DNA of 64,000 nucleotides, from positions 44,628 to 108,627 of the forward strand of contig NZ_JACJLQ010000008.1 in the NCBI RefSeq assembly GCF_016902295.1, written 5' to 3'. Source of the DNA: Bacteroides caecigallinarum (GTDB taxonomy: Bacteria; Bacteroidota; Bacteroidia; Bacteroidales; Bacteroidaceae). A program made the position numbers and the translations under genes. Of the stretch, positions 8,133-18,322 are shown one piece after another. The first letter of the stretch is position 1, and the number at the start of each line of letters is the position of its first letter. The notes beneath the pieces are model-generated. The model did no database searches and had not been told where the DNA came from. It worked only from the letters and a program-made list of their open reading frames with translations.

Positions 8133-9839
8133 TTATTTATATTCGTATAGTTTCACGTGCAAAATGCTGAAATCGTCAACTCCTATTCTTACGTGTCGTC
8201 CCTGATGATCCTGGTCGCCGTTCAGCCTGCGTAAATATTTCATATTGCCTTCATTGTCTATACTGACTTCATCTACCGAACCTATTCCGATACGTTTTTC
8301 TGAGTACCATTTTTCTTTATCTGTTGTGTCCCCTCCGGCAGCAATGAAACCATCCTCGCCAAGCTTCTTCTGTATAAATCCTTTCAATTCGTCAGGATAT
8401 TTGAATTCTATAACAATACCGCTTCCGGCAACAATATATTCCAGCTTGTTCAATTTTATGATTAAGCCTCCGCCCTCAGGCCATACACTTCCGTCAGTGG
8501 CACGGGCGTCCCAGGGGAGAGTAAAGAAATGCTTGCACGAAAGAGTTATTCCGTCCCACTCAATATTCTTTTCCTTGTTCATCTGGTCGAATAATATGCC
8601 TTTCATCTGTTCCTTACCCTGATGTCTGGTAATCAGAGGCATAAGTTCGTCAAGTTTTGCATATGCTTTGGTTAGTTTGTAATTGCCGTCGTCGGGAGCA
8701 TCCTCTATCGAGAAAGGACTGAAGCCAATGGCGTCATGCTGTCCGAATACATAGAATGCTCTCACTCCATCGTTAGGCTCAAGTCTTATTTCAGGGATAA
8801 AAAGCGGATTGTTATGGAGCTTATACTGCGCTACCCAGTCCACGAATCCATTGTCATACAAGTCAGGAGCAAGCATGTCTATGCTTGGTGCGGCGCATTT
8901 CCATATATCGATAAGGTGGGCAAGCGGTCCTGCAGAAGGATATTCGCCCGGCTTTCTGTTGCGGCTGTTCATCGCTGCATTGACATACATCGGCAGATTA
9001 TATACCTCTCTACCTTTCTGTATCATCTTCTCTACGTAAGCTGCATATTGCCATGCCATGAAAATTTCATCAGTGAATATGTCTTTTCCGAAAACTTCTT
9101 CCCATGTACCTTCTGTTTTTCCACCGGCCTTCTGCCATTTTTCTTTCAGCCATGGGTGAAGTGTTTTATTGTTTTTTTTCAGATACATTATAAGTTCATC
9201 AGGAACAGCAGAATAGAACAAATCGTTTGCTATCTTTGAATGGTCTCTTGCGCTTTCAAGCATTCCAATCTCGTTCTCTACCTGAATCATGATTACTGTA
9301 TTCTCTTTTTCATCAATACTTTTTATATGTTCTATAAACCTTACGAAAGCTTTAGAATCGGCATTGAAAACATTTTCCGAGAAAGGACTGGCTATTTCAA
9401 GCGGCTTTCCTGTTTCAGTGTAACAGCGTGGATATTTTTTGTAGTCGCTTTTGAACCACAAAGGAGCATAACAGCTCATTGAGTTTTTCCATGCGCCGAA
9501 CCATAGGAAAACCACTTTCATGTCGTGTCTTCTGGCTTCAGTAATGGTTTTGTCGATAAGTGAGAAATCAAATTTTCCTTCTTCCGCTTCTATCAGATCC
9601 CAGTAGGCAGGTACAAGAGCTGTGTTTAATCCAATACGTTTGAGTTTCGGAAAGATGGTTTCAATGTCTTCTACTGATGAAACCGATGAGTTTCCGGTTT
9701 CACCTGCAAGTAGAAGCATTGGCTTATTATCTACAATCATTTGTGTAGCGCTTCCCTGTTTTATGAAATGCGGAATGTCTTGGGCATTAATTGTGGTAAG
9801 AGCAAGACATAGAGATAATGTTAATAAATGTTTTCTCAT
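8133..9839 (-). CDS. Secreted glycoside hydrolase, GH35-like with DUF5597
   Basis: A 568-residue exported protein with signal peptide MRKHLLTLSLCLALTTINAQ. The TIM-barrel N-terminal half shows GLNTALVPAYWDLIE, the acid/base glutamate in IMIQVENEIG (about residue 190) and a probable nucleophile in LFIPEIRLEP (about 345), the GH35 layout. The C-terminal part fits DUF5597, found in bacterial beta-galactosidase-like proteins. It probably removes terminal galactosyl residues from a glycan in the periplasm or at the surface. It is divergent from a GH43-like lipoprotein, so the two may act on the same glycan; no SusC/SusD pair is present. Substrate is unknown. Confidence 0.7.
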   Translation of the reverse strand: MRKHLLTLSLCLALTTINAQDIPHFIKQGSATQMIVDNKPMLLLAGETGNSSVSSVEDIETIFPKLKRIGLNTALVPAYWDLIEAEEGKFDFSLIDKTITEARRHDMKVVFLWFGAWKNSMSCYAPLWFKSDYKKYPRCYTETGKPLEIASPFSENVFNADSKAFVRFIEHIKSIDEKENTVIMIQVENEIGMLESARDHSKIANDLFYSAVPDELIMYLKKNNKTLHPWLKEKWQKAGGKTEGTWEEVFGKDIFTDEIFMAWQYAAYVEKMIQKGREVYNLPMYVNAAMNSRNRKPGEYPSAGPLAHLIDIWKCAAPSIDMLAPDLYDNGFVDWVAQYKLHNNPLFIPEIRLEPNDGVRAFYVFGQHDAIGFSPFSIEDAPDDGNYKLTKAYAKLDELMPLITRHQGKEQMKGILFDQMNKEKNIEWDGITLSCKHFFTLPWDARATDGSVWPEGGGLIIKLNKLEYIVAGSGIVIEFKYPDELKGFIQKKLGEDGFIAAGGDTTDKEKWYSEKRIGIGSVDEVSIDNEGNMKYLRRLNGDQDHQGRHVRIGVDDFSILHVKLYEYK

Positions 9840-10166
9840 GTTTTTATTGTTCTTTTATGTTATAACAACGTTTTTTGCCAGTAAAATAGTGTAATCTACA
9901 ACTCAAAAATACTTCTTTTTCATGTCATTTTATCCAAGTCGTTTATATCCTTTTATGTTATAAAGCATAGATGTAATGTGTGGTAAAGAATATGTAACAT
10001 CATTACTGTATAACGTTACATAAACCTAAATATATGTAATATCAATATACATGAATCTTATAAATCTTAACTATCTTTAGATTGATTTATAATGTTGGCG
10101 TGCATTGGTCATTATGTGCGTCTGTTAATAATGATATATGGCGAAAGAATACTGGTAATTAATTAA
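9840..10166. promoter_or_regulatory. Divergent AT-rich promoter region with inverted repeat
   Basis: This 327-bp gap between divergent glycosidase genes has no reading frame of note. TATGTAAC at 9991-9998 is repeated inverted as GTTACATA at 10015-10022, 16 bp apart, an operator-like arrangement. No perfect TAnnTTTG box stands out on either strand. Confidence 0.4.
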
Positions 10167-12257
10167 ATGAATGATATGAGAAAATCTTTATTGAAGAATC
10201 TTCCATTTTTGGTGGGAGGCGTAATTTTCGCCTGTGTCATGACATCATGTAGTAATGGTAATAAACAGGTTATGGAGGAAAAAGAGTATGTTTATGTGGG
10301 ACAGGGTAACCCGTATCTTCCGTTGTGGGAACATGTTCCTGACGGTGAACCTAAAGTGTTTGAAGATCCTGACTGTGCGGGGAAATTCAGAGTGTATGTT
10401 TACGGGTCGCATGACGTTATTTTCAAAGAATATTGTGGCTTTGACGTAAGAGCATGGTCAGCTCCAGTTGAAGATTTATCACAATGGAGAGATGAAGGTC
10501 CTGTGTTTACTTACAATAATGGTGATGAATGGGACATTATGTATGCTCCTGATATTGTTGAGCTAAAGCATAGGGACGGGACAAAAGAATATTATCTATA
10601 TCCAAACTGCCGTGGAAAGAATAGAGAGGGTATGGTAGTAAAAAGCAACCGACCGGATGGACCTTTTACTCCATTAAATGTCGCTTCAGATGGTAAAAGC
10701 CTTCTTGAGGGAAGTTTCATTGACTTCGATCCTGCCGCTATAGTGGAATATGTTAATGACGAATCAGATCCTGATTACGAAACCGGATTCAGAGCTTATG
10801 TGTATTGGGGCTTTCAGAAATCTCATGCAGCAAGGCTTGACCCTAATACAATGTGGTCAGTAATGCCAGGACATGATATTATAAATTATTTTATTCCAGC
10901 TGGAAACAGTTATGGTGATGTTAAGGATCCTGAAGGAACTGACTATAAATGTCTTTTTGATGGCGAGAAAGCTGGCGAATATAATTTCTTCGAGGCTTCA
11001 TCTATAAGAAAGGTCGGCAATAAATATGTTTTTGTATATAGTGGATATTCAGGACCTGAATATGGTATTGCCAGTTCTAACTCTACTCTGAGATATGCTT
11101 ATGGTGATACTCCATTAGGACCATGGAAGATTGGTGGAGTATTGGTGGATAATAGAGCCCCTGTTTTGAGCAGCGATGGAAAATCTATCATTACTTCCGG
11201 AGCTGGACATAATACTCATGGAAGTATTGAGATGATAAACGATCAGTGGTATGTATTCTATCACAGATGTCCGCGTGGCTTCGGCTTTGCCCGTCAGGCT
11301 ATGGTTGCTCCTATAAAAGTGGAATACGATGAAACACCTGTATCCGAAGGAGGTAAAGTTACTATTACTGGTTATGATCCATATTTGAAAAATAATGTAT
11401 TGACCGTTAAGGCTGCCAATGGCGACGAATATAAAGGCGCAGAAGTAACTTCTGAAGGATTCAGCATTTTCGGTCTTGATCCGTTTAAATATTATTCTGC
11501 CGGTTATGCCTGTTATTTCTCTGATAATAATTTATTGCAGGATTCATGGGATATATGGGATAACAATATGGTAGTAGGCGGAATGAAGAATGGTGATATC
11601 ATAGGATTCAAGTATTTTGGCTTTGGAGGCTTGAATGCAGATATTAAAGGCTTGAAGGCTTTCAGAGGAGTACAAGAAGGTGATTCGACATGTGTTAATC
11701 TATTCGTTAAGCCTTTGTCTGACAAACCTTTCAAGATTAATATATGGCTTGACGGGCCATGGGACAACAGTGTATGGAAGGGTAAAAAAATTGCGGAAGC
11801 AGTTGTTGCTCCAGATTCAGAACAAGTAATTACCAGACTGAAACTTGATGTGGCTGAGTACGTTGAAAATCTGAGCGGTAAACATGCTGTTTATTGTGTA
11901 GCAGAAGGTGAGGGTGCAGAACCTTTATGCGACATTATAGGTATTGGTTTCAGCAATAAAATGACTGATATTGATTATCCTCATGTTCCTACTGTTTCTT
12001 TACAGATTAACGGTAATAATCTGGAATTACCTTCTCTGCCTGTTAGAGCAGATCATGGTAATGGATATACAGGCTATGATGTATATAATATAAATTATCA
12101 GCTGTCTGATACAGATGAATTGCCAAAGGTTACTGCTTTTTCAGACAATGCTCAGGTAAGGACCGATATAAAACAGGCTGAGAACAAGTCGGACGAGGCT
12201 GTAGTGACATTCGATTATCTTGGTTTGAAAAAGAAATATCTTATAAAGTTTAACTGA
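10167..12257 (+). CDS. Lipoprotein glycosidase, GH43-like five-bladed propeller
   Basis: A 696-residue lipoprotein; the signal peptide ends in the lipobox VMTSC (Cys28). The N-terminal 400 residues have the GH43 pattern: VFEDPD (candidate base Asp), MYAPDIVEL (pKa-modulating Asp) and FFEASSIRK (candidate acid Glu), with HNTHGS and YHR near the end of the propeller. The C-terminal 280 residues look like a beta-sandwich carbohydrate-binding module. It probably cleaves arabinosyl, xylosyl or galactosyl linkages at the outer membrane. It is divergent from the GH35-like gene and convergent with the hybrid kinase. MNDM offers a second start three codons in. Confidence 0.65.
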   Translation: MNDMRKSLLKNLPFLVGGVIFACVMTSCSNGNKQVMEEKEYVYVGQGNPYLPLWEHVPDGEPKVFEDPDCAGKFRVYVYGSHDVIFKEYCGFDVRAWSAPVEDLSQWRDEGPVFTYNNGDEWDIMYAPDIVELKHRDGTKEYYLYPNCRGKNREGMVVKSNRPDGPFTPLNVASDGKSLLEGSFIDFDPAAIVEYVNDESDPDYETGFRAYVYWGFQKSHAARLDPNTMWSVMPGHDIINYFIPAGNSYGDVKDPEGTDYKCLFDGEKAGEYNFFEASSIRKVGNKYVFVYSGYSGPEYGIASSNSTLRYAYGDTPLGPWKIGGVLVDNRAPVLSSDGKSIITSGAGHNTHGSIEMINDQWYVFYHRCPRGFGFARQAMVAPIKVEYDETPVSEGGKVTITGYDPYLKNNVLTVKAANGDEYKGAEVTSEGFSIFGLDPFKYYSAGYACYFSDNNLLQDSWDIWDNNMVVGGMKNGDIIGFKYFGFGGLNADIKGLKAFRGVQEGDSTCVNLFVKPLSDKPFKINIWLDGPWDNSVWKGKKIAEAVVAPDSEQVITRLKLDVAEYVENLSGKHAVYCVAEGEGAEPLCDIIGIGFSNKMTDIDYPHVPTVSLQINGNNLELPSLPVRADHGNGYTGYDVYNINYQLSDTDELPKVTAFSDNAQVRTDIKQAENKSDEAVVTFDYLGLKKKYLIKFN

Positions 12258-12271
12258 ACAGAAAATATATG

Positions 12272-12291
12272 ACAGGATTTTGGGTTCCTGT
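12272..12291. terminator. Hairpin between convergent GH43-like and kinase genes
   Basis: ACAGGA (12272-12277) pairs with TCCTGT (12286-12291) in the 41-bp gap between the convergent stops. The stem is short and there is no clear T tract. Confidence 0.4.
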
Positions 12292-12298
12292 TGTTATT

Positions 12299-14809
12299 TC
12301 AAGAATTTAGGTTACATATATTATTTACTACGTTTTCGGCTATACTTATTATTTTAAGGGCATGGGATTCTGCTATTGTAGGTTCCATGCCTTTTCCTTT
12401 ATGTTCGTCAAGCCATTGAAGTGACGGGATTGCATCCTTTGCTTCAATCATTATGAAAGTTGGCAGCATCTTGTGAGCAATAGCACAAACAGACATAGTA
12501 TCTTTCTTGTCAATTGCCTCTTTTAATCTGATAATATTTTTTCTGGTTTCATCGGCAAATGTGGATAAAATCTGTTGTGCAGCTTTGTCATCATCCATTG
12601 AAAACTCTGTTAATCTGGAAAAATTGAATTCTTCGCTTAATTTATCGTTATTTAAAGAGTCTTCTTTATTTCCTTTTTCTTGAATATGATTTTCTATTGG
12701 TGAATTTCCCAAAGCTGTGTTTATTGCATTCTTTATGTCAACTATATTGAAAGGTTTGCGTAATACAGCGGAAAAACCTTTGATGCGGAATGCTTCGTCA
12801 TCGGGCATGGCTCGTGCTGTAATGGCTACTACGGGTATTTTTTGTGCTTGTTGACATGACATTGCTCGTATTGCTTCAAGCAGACTGAAACCGTCCATAG
12901 CAGGCATTTGTATGTCTGTGAAGAGAATATCAAATCTTTCTTTTTCTATTCTATTGAATACTTCATCTGGGTGCATACAGCATGTTATTGACTCTATGGC
13001 TATTCCACTATTATCTGGTGAGATAGTATGTAGCATATCATGTGTCAGCTGCATCTGTATTCTGTCATCGTCTATTAACAGAATTCTGATTTTACGTTCT
13101 GACTTTTTCTCATTGTCTATTGATATCCCCGGTTTTTTTTCAGTGAATGAAGGTAGTGGTATCTCTACACAAAACAAACTTCCATTATCAGGTTGGCTGC
13201 TGACACTTATCGTTCCGTTCTGTAATTCCACTAACTTGCGGGTAATAGATAATCCAAGGCCGAAACCTTCCTTTCCCTGTGCTCCGGGAAGACGTGTGAA
13301 TTCTGTGAAAATCTTACTCTGCTCTGTTTCAGTCATACCGCACCCGGTATCTTCCACACTAAAATGTAAACGGACGCCACAGTATGAAACAGAAAGAGTG
13401 ATACTGCCTTCTGTTGTGAACTTCAAAGCGTTCGAAAGTAGATTTTCCACAATTTGACGTATGCGGAATGGATCTCCTTCGAGAGTTAGGTCTTGTTCCA
13501 TTTCTGGCTTGTACAATAAGATGATGTCCTTTTGTTCTGCCAATGGCAGGAAGCTGTTATATATTTCTTCAAAGAGTCTGTAAGGACGGAATGCTACAGG
13601 GTTAAGATCCATCTTTCCTGCTTCCAGTCTATGGTAGTCAAGCAAGGATGTAACGAGTGCCAACAGATGTTTGGCAGAACTCTTCATATTTTCAAGATAG
13701 AACATCTGACGTTTGTCGGATATTAGTCTTTCGAGCAGGTCTGTATAACCTATGATAGAACCGGCAGGAGCCTTAATGTCATGGGTAATAGTAAGCATAA
13801 GTTTCTCGCGTGCGCGGAGGAGGTCTTCTGCATAGTCACGTGCCTTTTCCAATTCACGGCGATAATGATTGCTGCGTGTGAGGTCTCGCCATATTATGGT
13901 GAAGAATATCAATACCAATATTATAGCAGCTACAGAAATACCAGCCATGGCGAGGGCGGCATCCTTACGGATGGATTGTTCGTGGTACATGCGTGTTGCT
14001 GATGCTATTTGTTCGTCCTGTTCAATGCTTTCAAGAAGCTGGCTAACTCGTCGGCTGAGATGGCTTCCAGCTATCTTCAGACGGTTTATCCTATAATCTA
14101 ATGTACGCAATTCTTCCCTTCGGGTACTGAATACTTTGTCTTGTATGCCTGAAAGCATTGAGGCCAAAGTGTCAACAGGGCTGAATACCTGGTCTATTGT
14201 ATCTGTGAAAACTTCCTCTACTACATTACTGACTTCTGTTGAGTCAGCCTTTCCGGGGGCAAATACATCTGCAACCCGTCTGAAGAAACTCTTCGGCTCG
14301 TGATGAATAGTATATGTATTATGATGAGTTACCACGCGGCGTCTTACGTGGCTTTCTGTTATTAATGAGTCATGTTTGTGCAGCAAGCTGTCCAACTGCT
14401 TACGGTATATCATATCAGTTGGAGTTTTACTCATAGCCTCCATAACGGCTATCATATTGCGCTCTTTGTCGCGTAGCAACATTTCTACGGTATCTATTCG
14501 TGCCTGCTGTATGGTATCAGTCATAAGTGTACGCAAGGTATCAAGAGACAAATGAACTTTCTTCATGGCTCTGTTGTATAGCCAGAGTTCGTTTGAACTT
14601 CCCGTACGTAGTGCTTGTCCTATAACTTCTGTCTCGTATAGTCGGCTTATGATGTTGTGAGTAGTCCGTCGTCGGTTGTATATACTTTCTTCCAGTCCGG
14701 TAGGTTGGGTAAGAAGGTTCATTTGTTTATACACATAACCTATGGCTCCAAGAAGGAGAATAATCAGTATGATATAGCCGAATGCTAATTTTGTTTTGGT
14801 GGAGAACAT
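12299..14809 (-). CDS. Hybrid sensor histidine kinase with receiver and HPt domains
   Basis: An 836-residue membrane phosphorelay protein. Transmembrane segments lie at about 8-28 and 284-307, bracketing a 255-residue helical periplasmic sensor without a recognised fold. Then follow HisKA with ITHDIKAP (His343), HATPase with NLLSNALKF and GFGLGLSI, a receiver with phospho-acceptor Asp632 in LFTDIQMPAMDG and conserved KP at about 685, and a C-terminal HPt with AIAHKM (His779). All relay steps are thus in one chain; no DNA-binding output is fused and no response regulator is adjacent. It ends the minus-strand run from tamB, 24 bp after the MATE gene. Signal and target are unknown. Confidence 0.88.
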   Translation of the reverse strand: MFSTKTKLAFGYIILIILLLGAIGYVYKQMNLLTQPTGLEESIYNRRRTTHNIISRLYETEVIGQALRTGSSNELWLYNRAMKKVHLSLDTLRTLMTDTIQQARIDTVEMLLRDKERNMIAVMEAMSKTPTDMIYRKQLDSLLHKHDSLITESHVRRRVVTHHNTYTIHHEPKSFFRRVADVFAPGKADSTEVSNVVEEVFTDTIDQVFSPVDTLASMLSGIQDKVFSTRREELRTLDYRINRLKIAGSHLSRRVSQLLESIEQDEQIASATRMYHEQSIRKDAALAMAGISVAAIILVLIFFTIIWRDLTRSNHYRRELEKARDYAEDLLRAREKLMLTITHDIKAPAGSIIGYTDLLERLISDKRQMFYLENMKSSAKHLLALVTSLLDYHRLEAGKMDLNPVAFRPYRLFEEIYNSFLPLAEQKDIILLYKPEMEQDLTLEGDPFRIRQIVENLLSNALKFTTEGSITLSVSYCGVRLHFSVEDTGCGMTETEQSKIFTEFTRLPGAQGKEGFGLGLSITRKLVELQNGTISVSSQPDNGSLFCVEIPLPSFTEKKPGISIDNEKKSERKIRILLIDDDRIQMQLTHDMLHTISPDNSGIAIESITCCMHPDEVFNRIEKERFDILFTDIQMPAMDGFSLLEAIRAMSCQQAQKIPVVAITARAMPDDEAFRIKGFSAVLRKPFNIVDIKNAINTALGNSPIENHIQEKGNKEDSLNNDKLSEEFNFSRLTEFSMDDDKAAQQILSTFADETRKNIIRLKEAIDKKDTMSVCAIAHKMLPTFIMIEAKDAIPSLQWLDEHKGKGMEPTIAESHALKIISIAENVVNNICNLNS

Positions 14810-14833
14810 GGTGGTAATTAAGTAAAAAAATTA

Positions 14834-16150
14834 TCAGGCTCTTGTCTTTTTTCTGAATCTCATCCAATACATCACTCCTGCGCTTGTCAGTCCGAATGGG
14901 AATGCCATCCACACACCTGTAAGTCCGCCGTCAAGGATAAATCCGAAAATATATCCTGCGGGAAGTGATATTACAAAGTATGCTATGAAAGCATAAAGAA
15001 GCATCGGCTTTACATCGGCAATACCTCTCAGAGAGTTGGCAAAATTAATCTGCAATGCATCGCCAAACTGATATATCAAGAATGGATAGATAACGCTTGC
15101 CACCATACGGCTTACTTCCTCACTGTCCGTAAACCATCCGCCTATATGGTTCCTAAGTAGGAAGATTGGTATTCCGGTCATAAGTAACATTACTAAAATG
15201 ATGTGAAATCCATGATTGGCTGTACGTCGAACATTCTCCATGTCGCCTTGACCATGAAAATTACTTATTCTTACAGATACAGCAGCCCCCATACCGTAGT
15301 ACATCATGAAACAGACCTGTGATACAGCCATCATTATCTGATAAGAAGCCAGTTCCATACTTCCAAGCCATCCTATCATGATTGCACTGAGGCTGAATGA
15401 GGCTGTTTCCATTCCCATTTGTCCGGCTATAGGCCATCCTAATCTGTTTAAGTGGTTAAACTCAGTCTTGTTAACCTTTCCTTCGTGAAATCCTCGTTTG
15501 TATTCTGCGTATCTGCCTGTTATGAAAAATAGAATAACGAAGGCTATTACCATCAGTATTCTGGATATAAGAGTTGATATACCTGCTCCTGAAAGTCCCA
15601 TTTCAGGAAACCCTAATTTGCCGTATATCAGGATGTAATTACCTATGATATTTAGTATGTTTCCTCCCAACAGAATCCACATAGGCACTTTCGTGTCAGT
15701 TATTCCGTCGGCAAACTGTTTGAATCCGTTAAACCATAGTACAAAGGGAATAGAGGCAAGTAGAATAAGAAAGTATGGGCGTATGAACGGTATAAGTTCC
15801 TCTGGTTGACCCATGTATGGAATTGCCGCATATACACCGCCCATTACTGCACATACCAATACTGCGAGCAAAGTATTTGCTACAAGACTGTTTTTCAGCG
15901 CACGACCAACATCACTGCGCAAGCCGCGTCCGTAAAGACTGCCAACAATTGGAGTTAACCCGTATGAGAAACCGGTGCTGAAAATTATAGCCAGGTTGAA
16001 CATGTTATTCACAAAACTTGCCGCGGCTAATTCTGTGGCACTGTGATGACCTATCATCATTGTATCGGCAAATCCGAGAACAATAACTCCAATCTGTCCA
16101 ATCACAATAGGTAATCCCAGGGCAAGTAATGTTCGGTAATGTTGTTTCAT
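14834..16150 (-). CDS. MATE-family efflux transporter
   Basis: A 438-residue membrane protein with about 12 predicted helices and two homologous halves. The N-terminal GLPIVIGQIGVIVLGFADTMMIG and NMFNLAIIFSTG are characteristic of the NorM/DinF-like MATE group. It exports cationic compounds by sodium or proton antiport in the inner membrane. Its start overlaps the stop of the M16 peptidase gene by one base, indicating translational coupling. Substrate unknown. A second, distinct MATE gene lies at 35960-37318. Confidence 0.88.
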   Translation of the reverse strand: MKQHYRTLLALGLPIVIGQIGVIVLGFADTMMIGHHSATELAAASFVNNMFNLAIIFSTGFSYGLTPIVGSLYGRGLRSDVGRALKNSLVANTLLAVLVCAVMGGVYAAIPYMGQPEELIPFIRPYFLILLASIPFVLWFNGFKQFADGITDTKVPMWILLGGNILNIIGNYILIYGKLGFPEMGLSGAGISTLISRILMVIAFVILFFITGRYAEYKRGFHEGKVNKTEFNHLNRLGWPIAGQMGMETASFSLSAIMIGWLGSMELASYQIMMAVSQVCFMMYYGMGAAVSVRISNFHGQGDMENVRRTANHGFHIILVMLLMTGIPIFLLRNHIGGWFTDSEEVSRMVASVIYPFLIYQFGDALQINFANSLRGIADVKPMLLYAFIAYFVISLPAGYIFGFILDGGLTGVWMAFPFGLTSAGVMYWMRFRKKTRA

Positions 16151-17400
16151 TATATGGTGTCAGATTCTTTCCTTTTATAGTATAAAATATTGCAGTTCTC
16201 TCTTACAAAACATTTCTTGGCTGTATTTATTATCTGTTCGGGAGTTACAGAACGATATTTTCTAACTTCATCGTTCATATCTTCAGCCTTACCTATAAGT
16301 TCAAAGAAAGCCATGTTGGTAGCAATGGACAGATAATTCATATTACTGAAAATTTGTTCGCTTTCGTATCTGTTCTTGACCTTTTCAAGTTCCTTCTCAT
16401 TTACAGGATATTCTTTCAGACTATTCAATTCATTCCAAATCGCTTTTTCGGCTGTTTCCAAATTTATTCCATCACATGGCTTACCTGTAATATGGAAAAG
16501 TCCGCTGTCAATACTTCCTGAAATATATGCATCTACCGAACTGAATATTTTTTTTTCTATAACTAATCTTTGTATTAGTCGTGAAGAACGTCCGTTACTC
16601 AGGATGTCCGATATAAGGTCGAATGTATGATAACTTTTGTCTTTACGTCCGCATATATGAAAAGCCATGTATAGAGTGTTGACAGGTACGTCGCGTTCCA
16701 CAGTCAATCGGCGTTCTTCGGTCTGAGGTTCTTCAACAGGTAATTCCCTTGCTTTTATATCCCTTTTAGGTATATCTCCGAACCATTTTTCAGTTAAACG
16801 AATTGTCTCTTCGAACGATATATTACCGCTTACGGCAAGTATGGCATTGTTTGGCGCATAAAATCTGTAGAAAAAGTCTTTTACATCCTGCATTGTTGCG
16901 TTTGTTATATGACTTATTTCTTTTCCGATTGTAGGCCAGCGATATGGATGAGTCTTGTATGCCATATCCCTTATTATATGTGATACGTCACCGTACGGTT
17001 GGTTCAGATTTCTTTGCTTAAATTCTTCTGCTACCACATTTTTCTGTACTTCTAAACTTTTTTCGTTGAAATCCAGTGACATCATTCTGTCGCTCTCCAA
17101 CCAAAATCCTATTTCAGCATTTTTGCCTGGCAGTGTAATGTAGTAGTTGGTTATATCATTATTGGTCCATGCATTATTTTCTCCTCCAGCATTTTGTACA
17201 GGTGTGTCATAGTCTGGAATGTTGATTGAGCCGCCGAACATGAGATGTTCAAAGAGATGTGCAAAACCTGTGTGTTCAGGGTGTTCGTCTCTTGCTCCTA
17301 CATCGTATAGTAGGTTAAGGGCAACCATTTGTGTTGTGGTATCCTCATTATGTACAATGCGTAGCCCGTTTTCGAGAATATGTCGGTTTATGGTTATCAT
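16150..17400 (-). CDS. M16-family zinc metallopeptidase (pitrilysin-like)
   Basis: A 416-residue M16 peptidase. The inverted zinc motif HxxEH is at H48-LF-E51-H52 in HTGFAHLFEHLMFGG, and the distal glutamate lies in QKNVVAEEFKQR. The second half is the usual inactive-fold domain. There is no signal peptide, so it probably acts in the cytoplasm or with the half-size M16B partner pattern seen in processing peptidases. It is 9 bp from the cyclophilin gene and overlaps the MATE gene, so the three are likely cotranscribed. The substrate is unknown. Confidence 0.88.
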   Translation of the reverse strand: MITINRHILENGLRIVHNEDTTTQMVALNLLYDVGARDEHPEHTGFAHLFEHLMFGGSINIPDYDTPVQNAGGENNAWTNNDITNYYITLPGKNAEIGFWLESDRMMSLDFNEKSLEVQKNVVAEEFKQRNLNQPYGDVSHIIRDMAYKTHPYRWPTIGKEISHITNATMQDVKDFFYRFYAPNNAILAVSGNISFEETIRLTEKWFGDIPKRDIKARELPVEEPQTEERRLTVERDVPVNTLYMAFHICGRKDKSYHTFDLISDILSNGRSSRLIQRLVIEKKIFSSVDAYISGSIDSGLFHITGKPCDGINLETAEKAIWNELNSLKEYPVNEKELEKVKNRYESEQIFSNMNYLSIATNMAFFELIGKAEDMNDEVRKYRSVTPEQIINTAKKCFVRENCNILYYKRKESDTI

Positions 17401-17409
17401 TTTGGGGCT

Positions 17410-18255
17410 TTACTCATTAATCACGGTAGCTTTCAAGATACGTATATCTATTTTGGGACGGTCGGCACGGTTAGTTCCTACATTTTCAATTTTCTCAACA
17501 ACATCCATTCCGTCTGTCACTTCGCCGAAAACTGTATATGCGCCGTCCAGATGAGGAGCACCGCCTATGGTAGTATAAGCCTGTTTTTGTTCCTTTGTAT
17601 ATCTTAATGCAGGTTCTTTATCTACTATGTCGCGAGCTTGTGATTCGAGAGAGTCCTGTAATTCGAGTAATCCCTCAGTATCACCTGCCTTACGCATTTT
17701 GTATATTTCTTTCATGTGTTTGCGTGCAAGATTGTTGAAAACTTCTTCCAGACGTGCCTCGTTCATGTGGTTTTCCATGTTAATCATTTGTGCCTCGCTG
17801 AACTTTCTTCCTGTCACGATATAGAATTGACAGCCTGATGATTCTCTTTCCGGATTAACTTCATCACCCTGACGTGCTGCCGCAAGAGCACCTTTCTTGT
17901 GGAAAAAGTTCTTGTTGAATTCAGCAGGAATGGTATATCCTACGTCTCCGCTTCCTAATGTTGTAGTATCTGTAGCAGTCTTGCTAAGTGGGTCGCCTGC
18001 CTGTATCATAAAGTTTTTGATTACACGATGGAACAGTGTGCTGTCGTATGTACCTTCTTTCACAAGTTTTATGAAGTTTTCTTTGTGTTTAGGAGTCTCG
18101 TCATACAGTTTTACTGTGATGTTGCCCATAGTAGTTTCCAGGCGTACCAATGTTTCATTAACTTTTTCCATATTTATTCCTTTTTCTGATTTGCTGTTTC
18201 CTGTACAAGCCATCATGCAAATGGCTACTATTATTGGTGTGATGGCTTTTATCAT
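17410..18255 (-). CDS. Cyclophilin-type peptidyl-prolyl isomerase lipoprotein
   Basis: A 281-residue lipoprotein (signal ending IVAICMMAC) with a cyclophilin domain from about residue 35. LFHRVIKNFMIQAGDP and the terminal DGAYTVFGEVTDGMDVVEKI are the family signature. A helical insertion of about 70 residues (ENHMNEARLEEVFNNLAR onward) lengthens the usual 170-residue domain and is seen in Bacteroidetes cyclophilins. It assists folding of exported proteins in the periplasm, and its place directly after the TamB/TamL genes suits a role in outer-membrane protein biogenesis. Confidence 0.88.
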   Translation of the reverse strand: MIKAITPIIVAICMMACTGNSKSEKGINMEKVNETLVRLETTMGNITVKLYDETPKHKENFIKLVKEGTYDSTLFHRVIKNFMIQAGDPLSKTATDTTTLGSGDVGYTIPAEFNKNFFHKKGALAAARQGDEVNPERESSGCQFYIVTGRKFSEAQMINMENHMNEARLEEVFNNLARKHMKEIYKMRKAGDTEGLLELQDSLESQARDIVDKEPALRYTKEQKQAYTTIGGAPHLDGAYTVFGEVTDGMDVVEKIENVGTNRADRPKIDIRILKATVINE

Positions 18256-18322
18256 TTCTTATTGTTTTTAGTTGTTATTTATTAATCGTTTGTTATGCCG
18301 TATAAACAGGCATGTCTAATTT
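18256..18322 (-). other. Spacer between tamL and the cyclophilin gene
   Basis: A 67-bp AT-rich spacer with TTTTTAGTTGTTATTTATTAATC, broken here as repeats of the TAGTTGTT type. No strong terminator is seen, so read-through from tamL is plausible. Confidence 0.35.
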
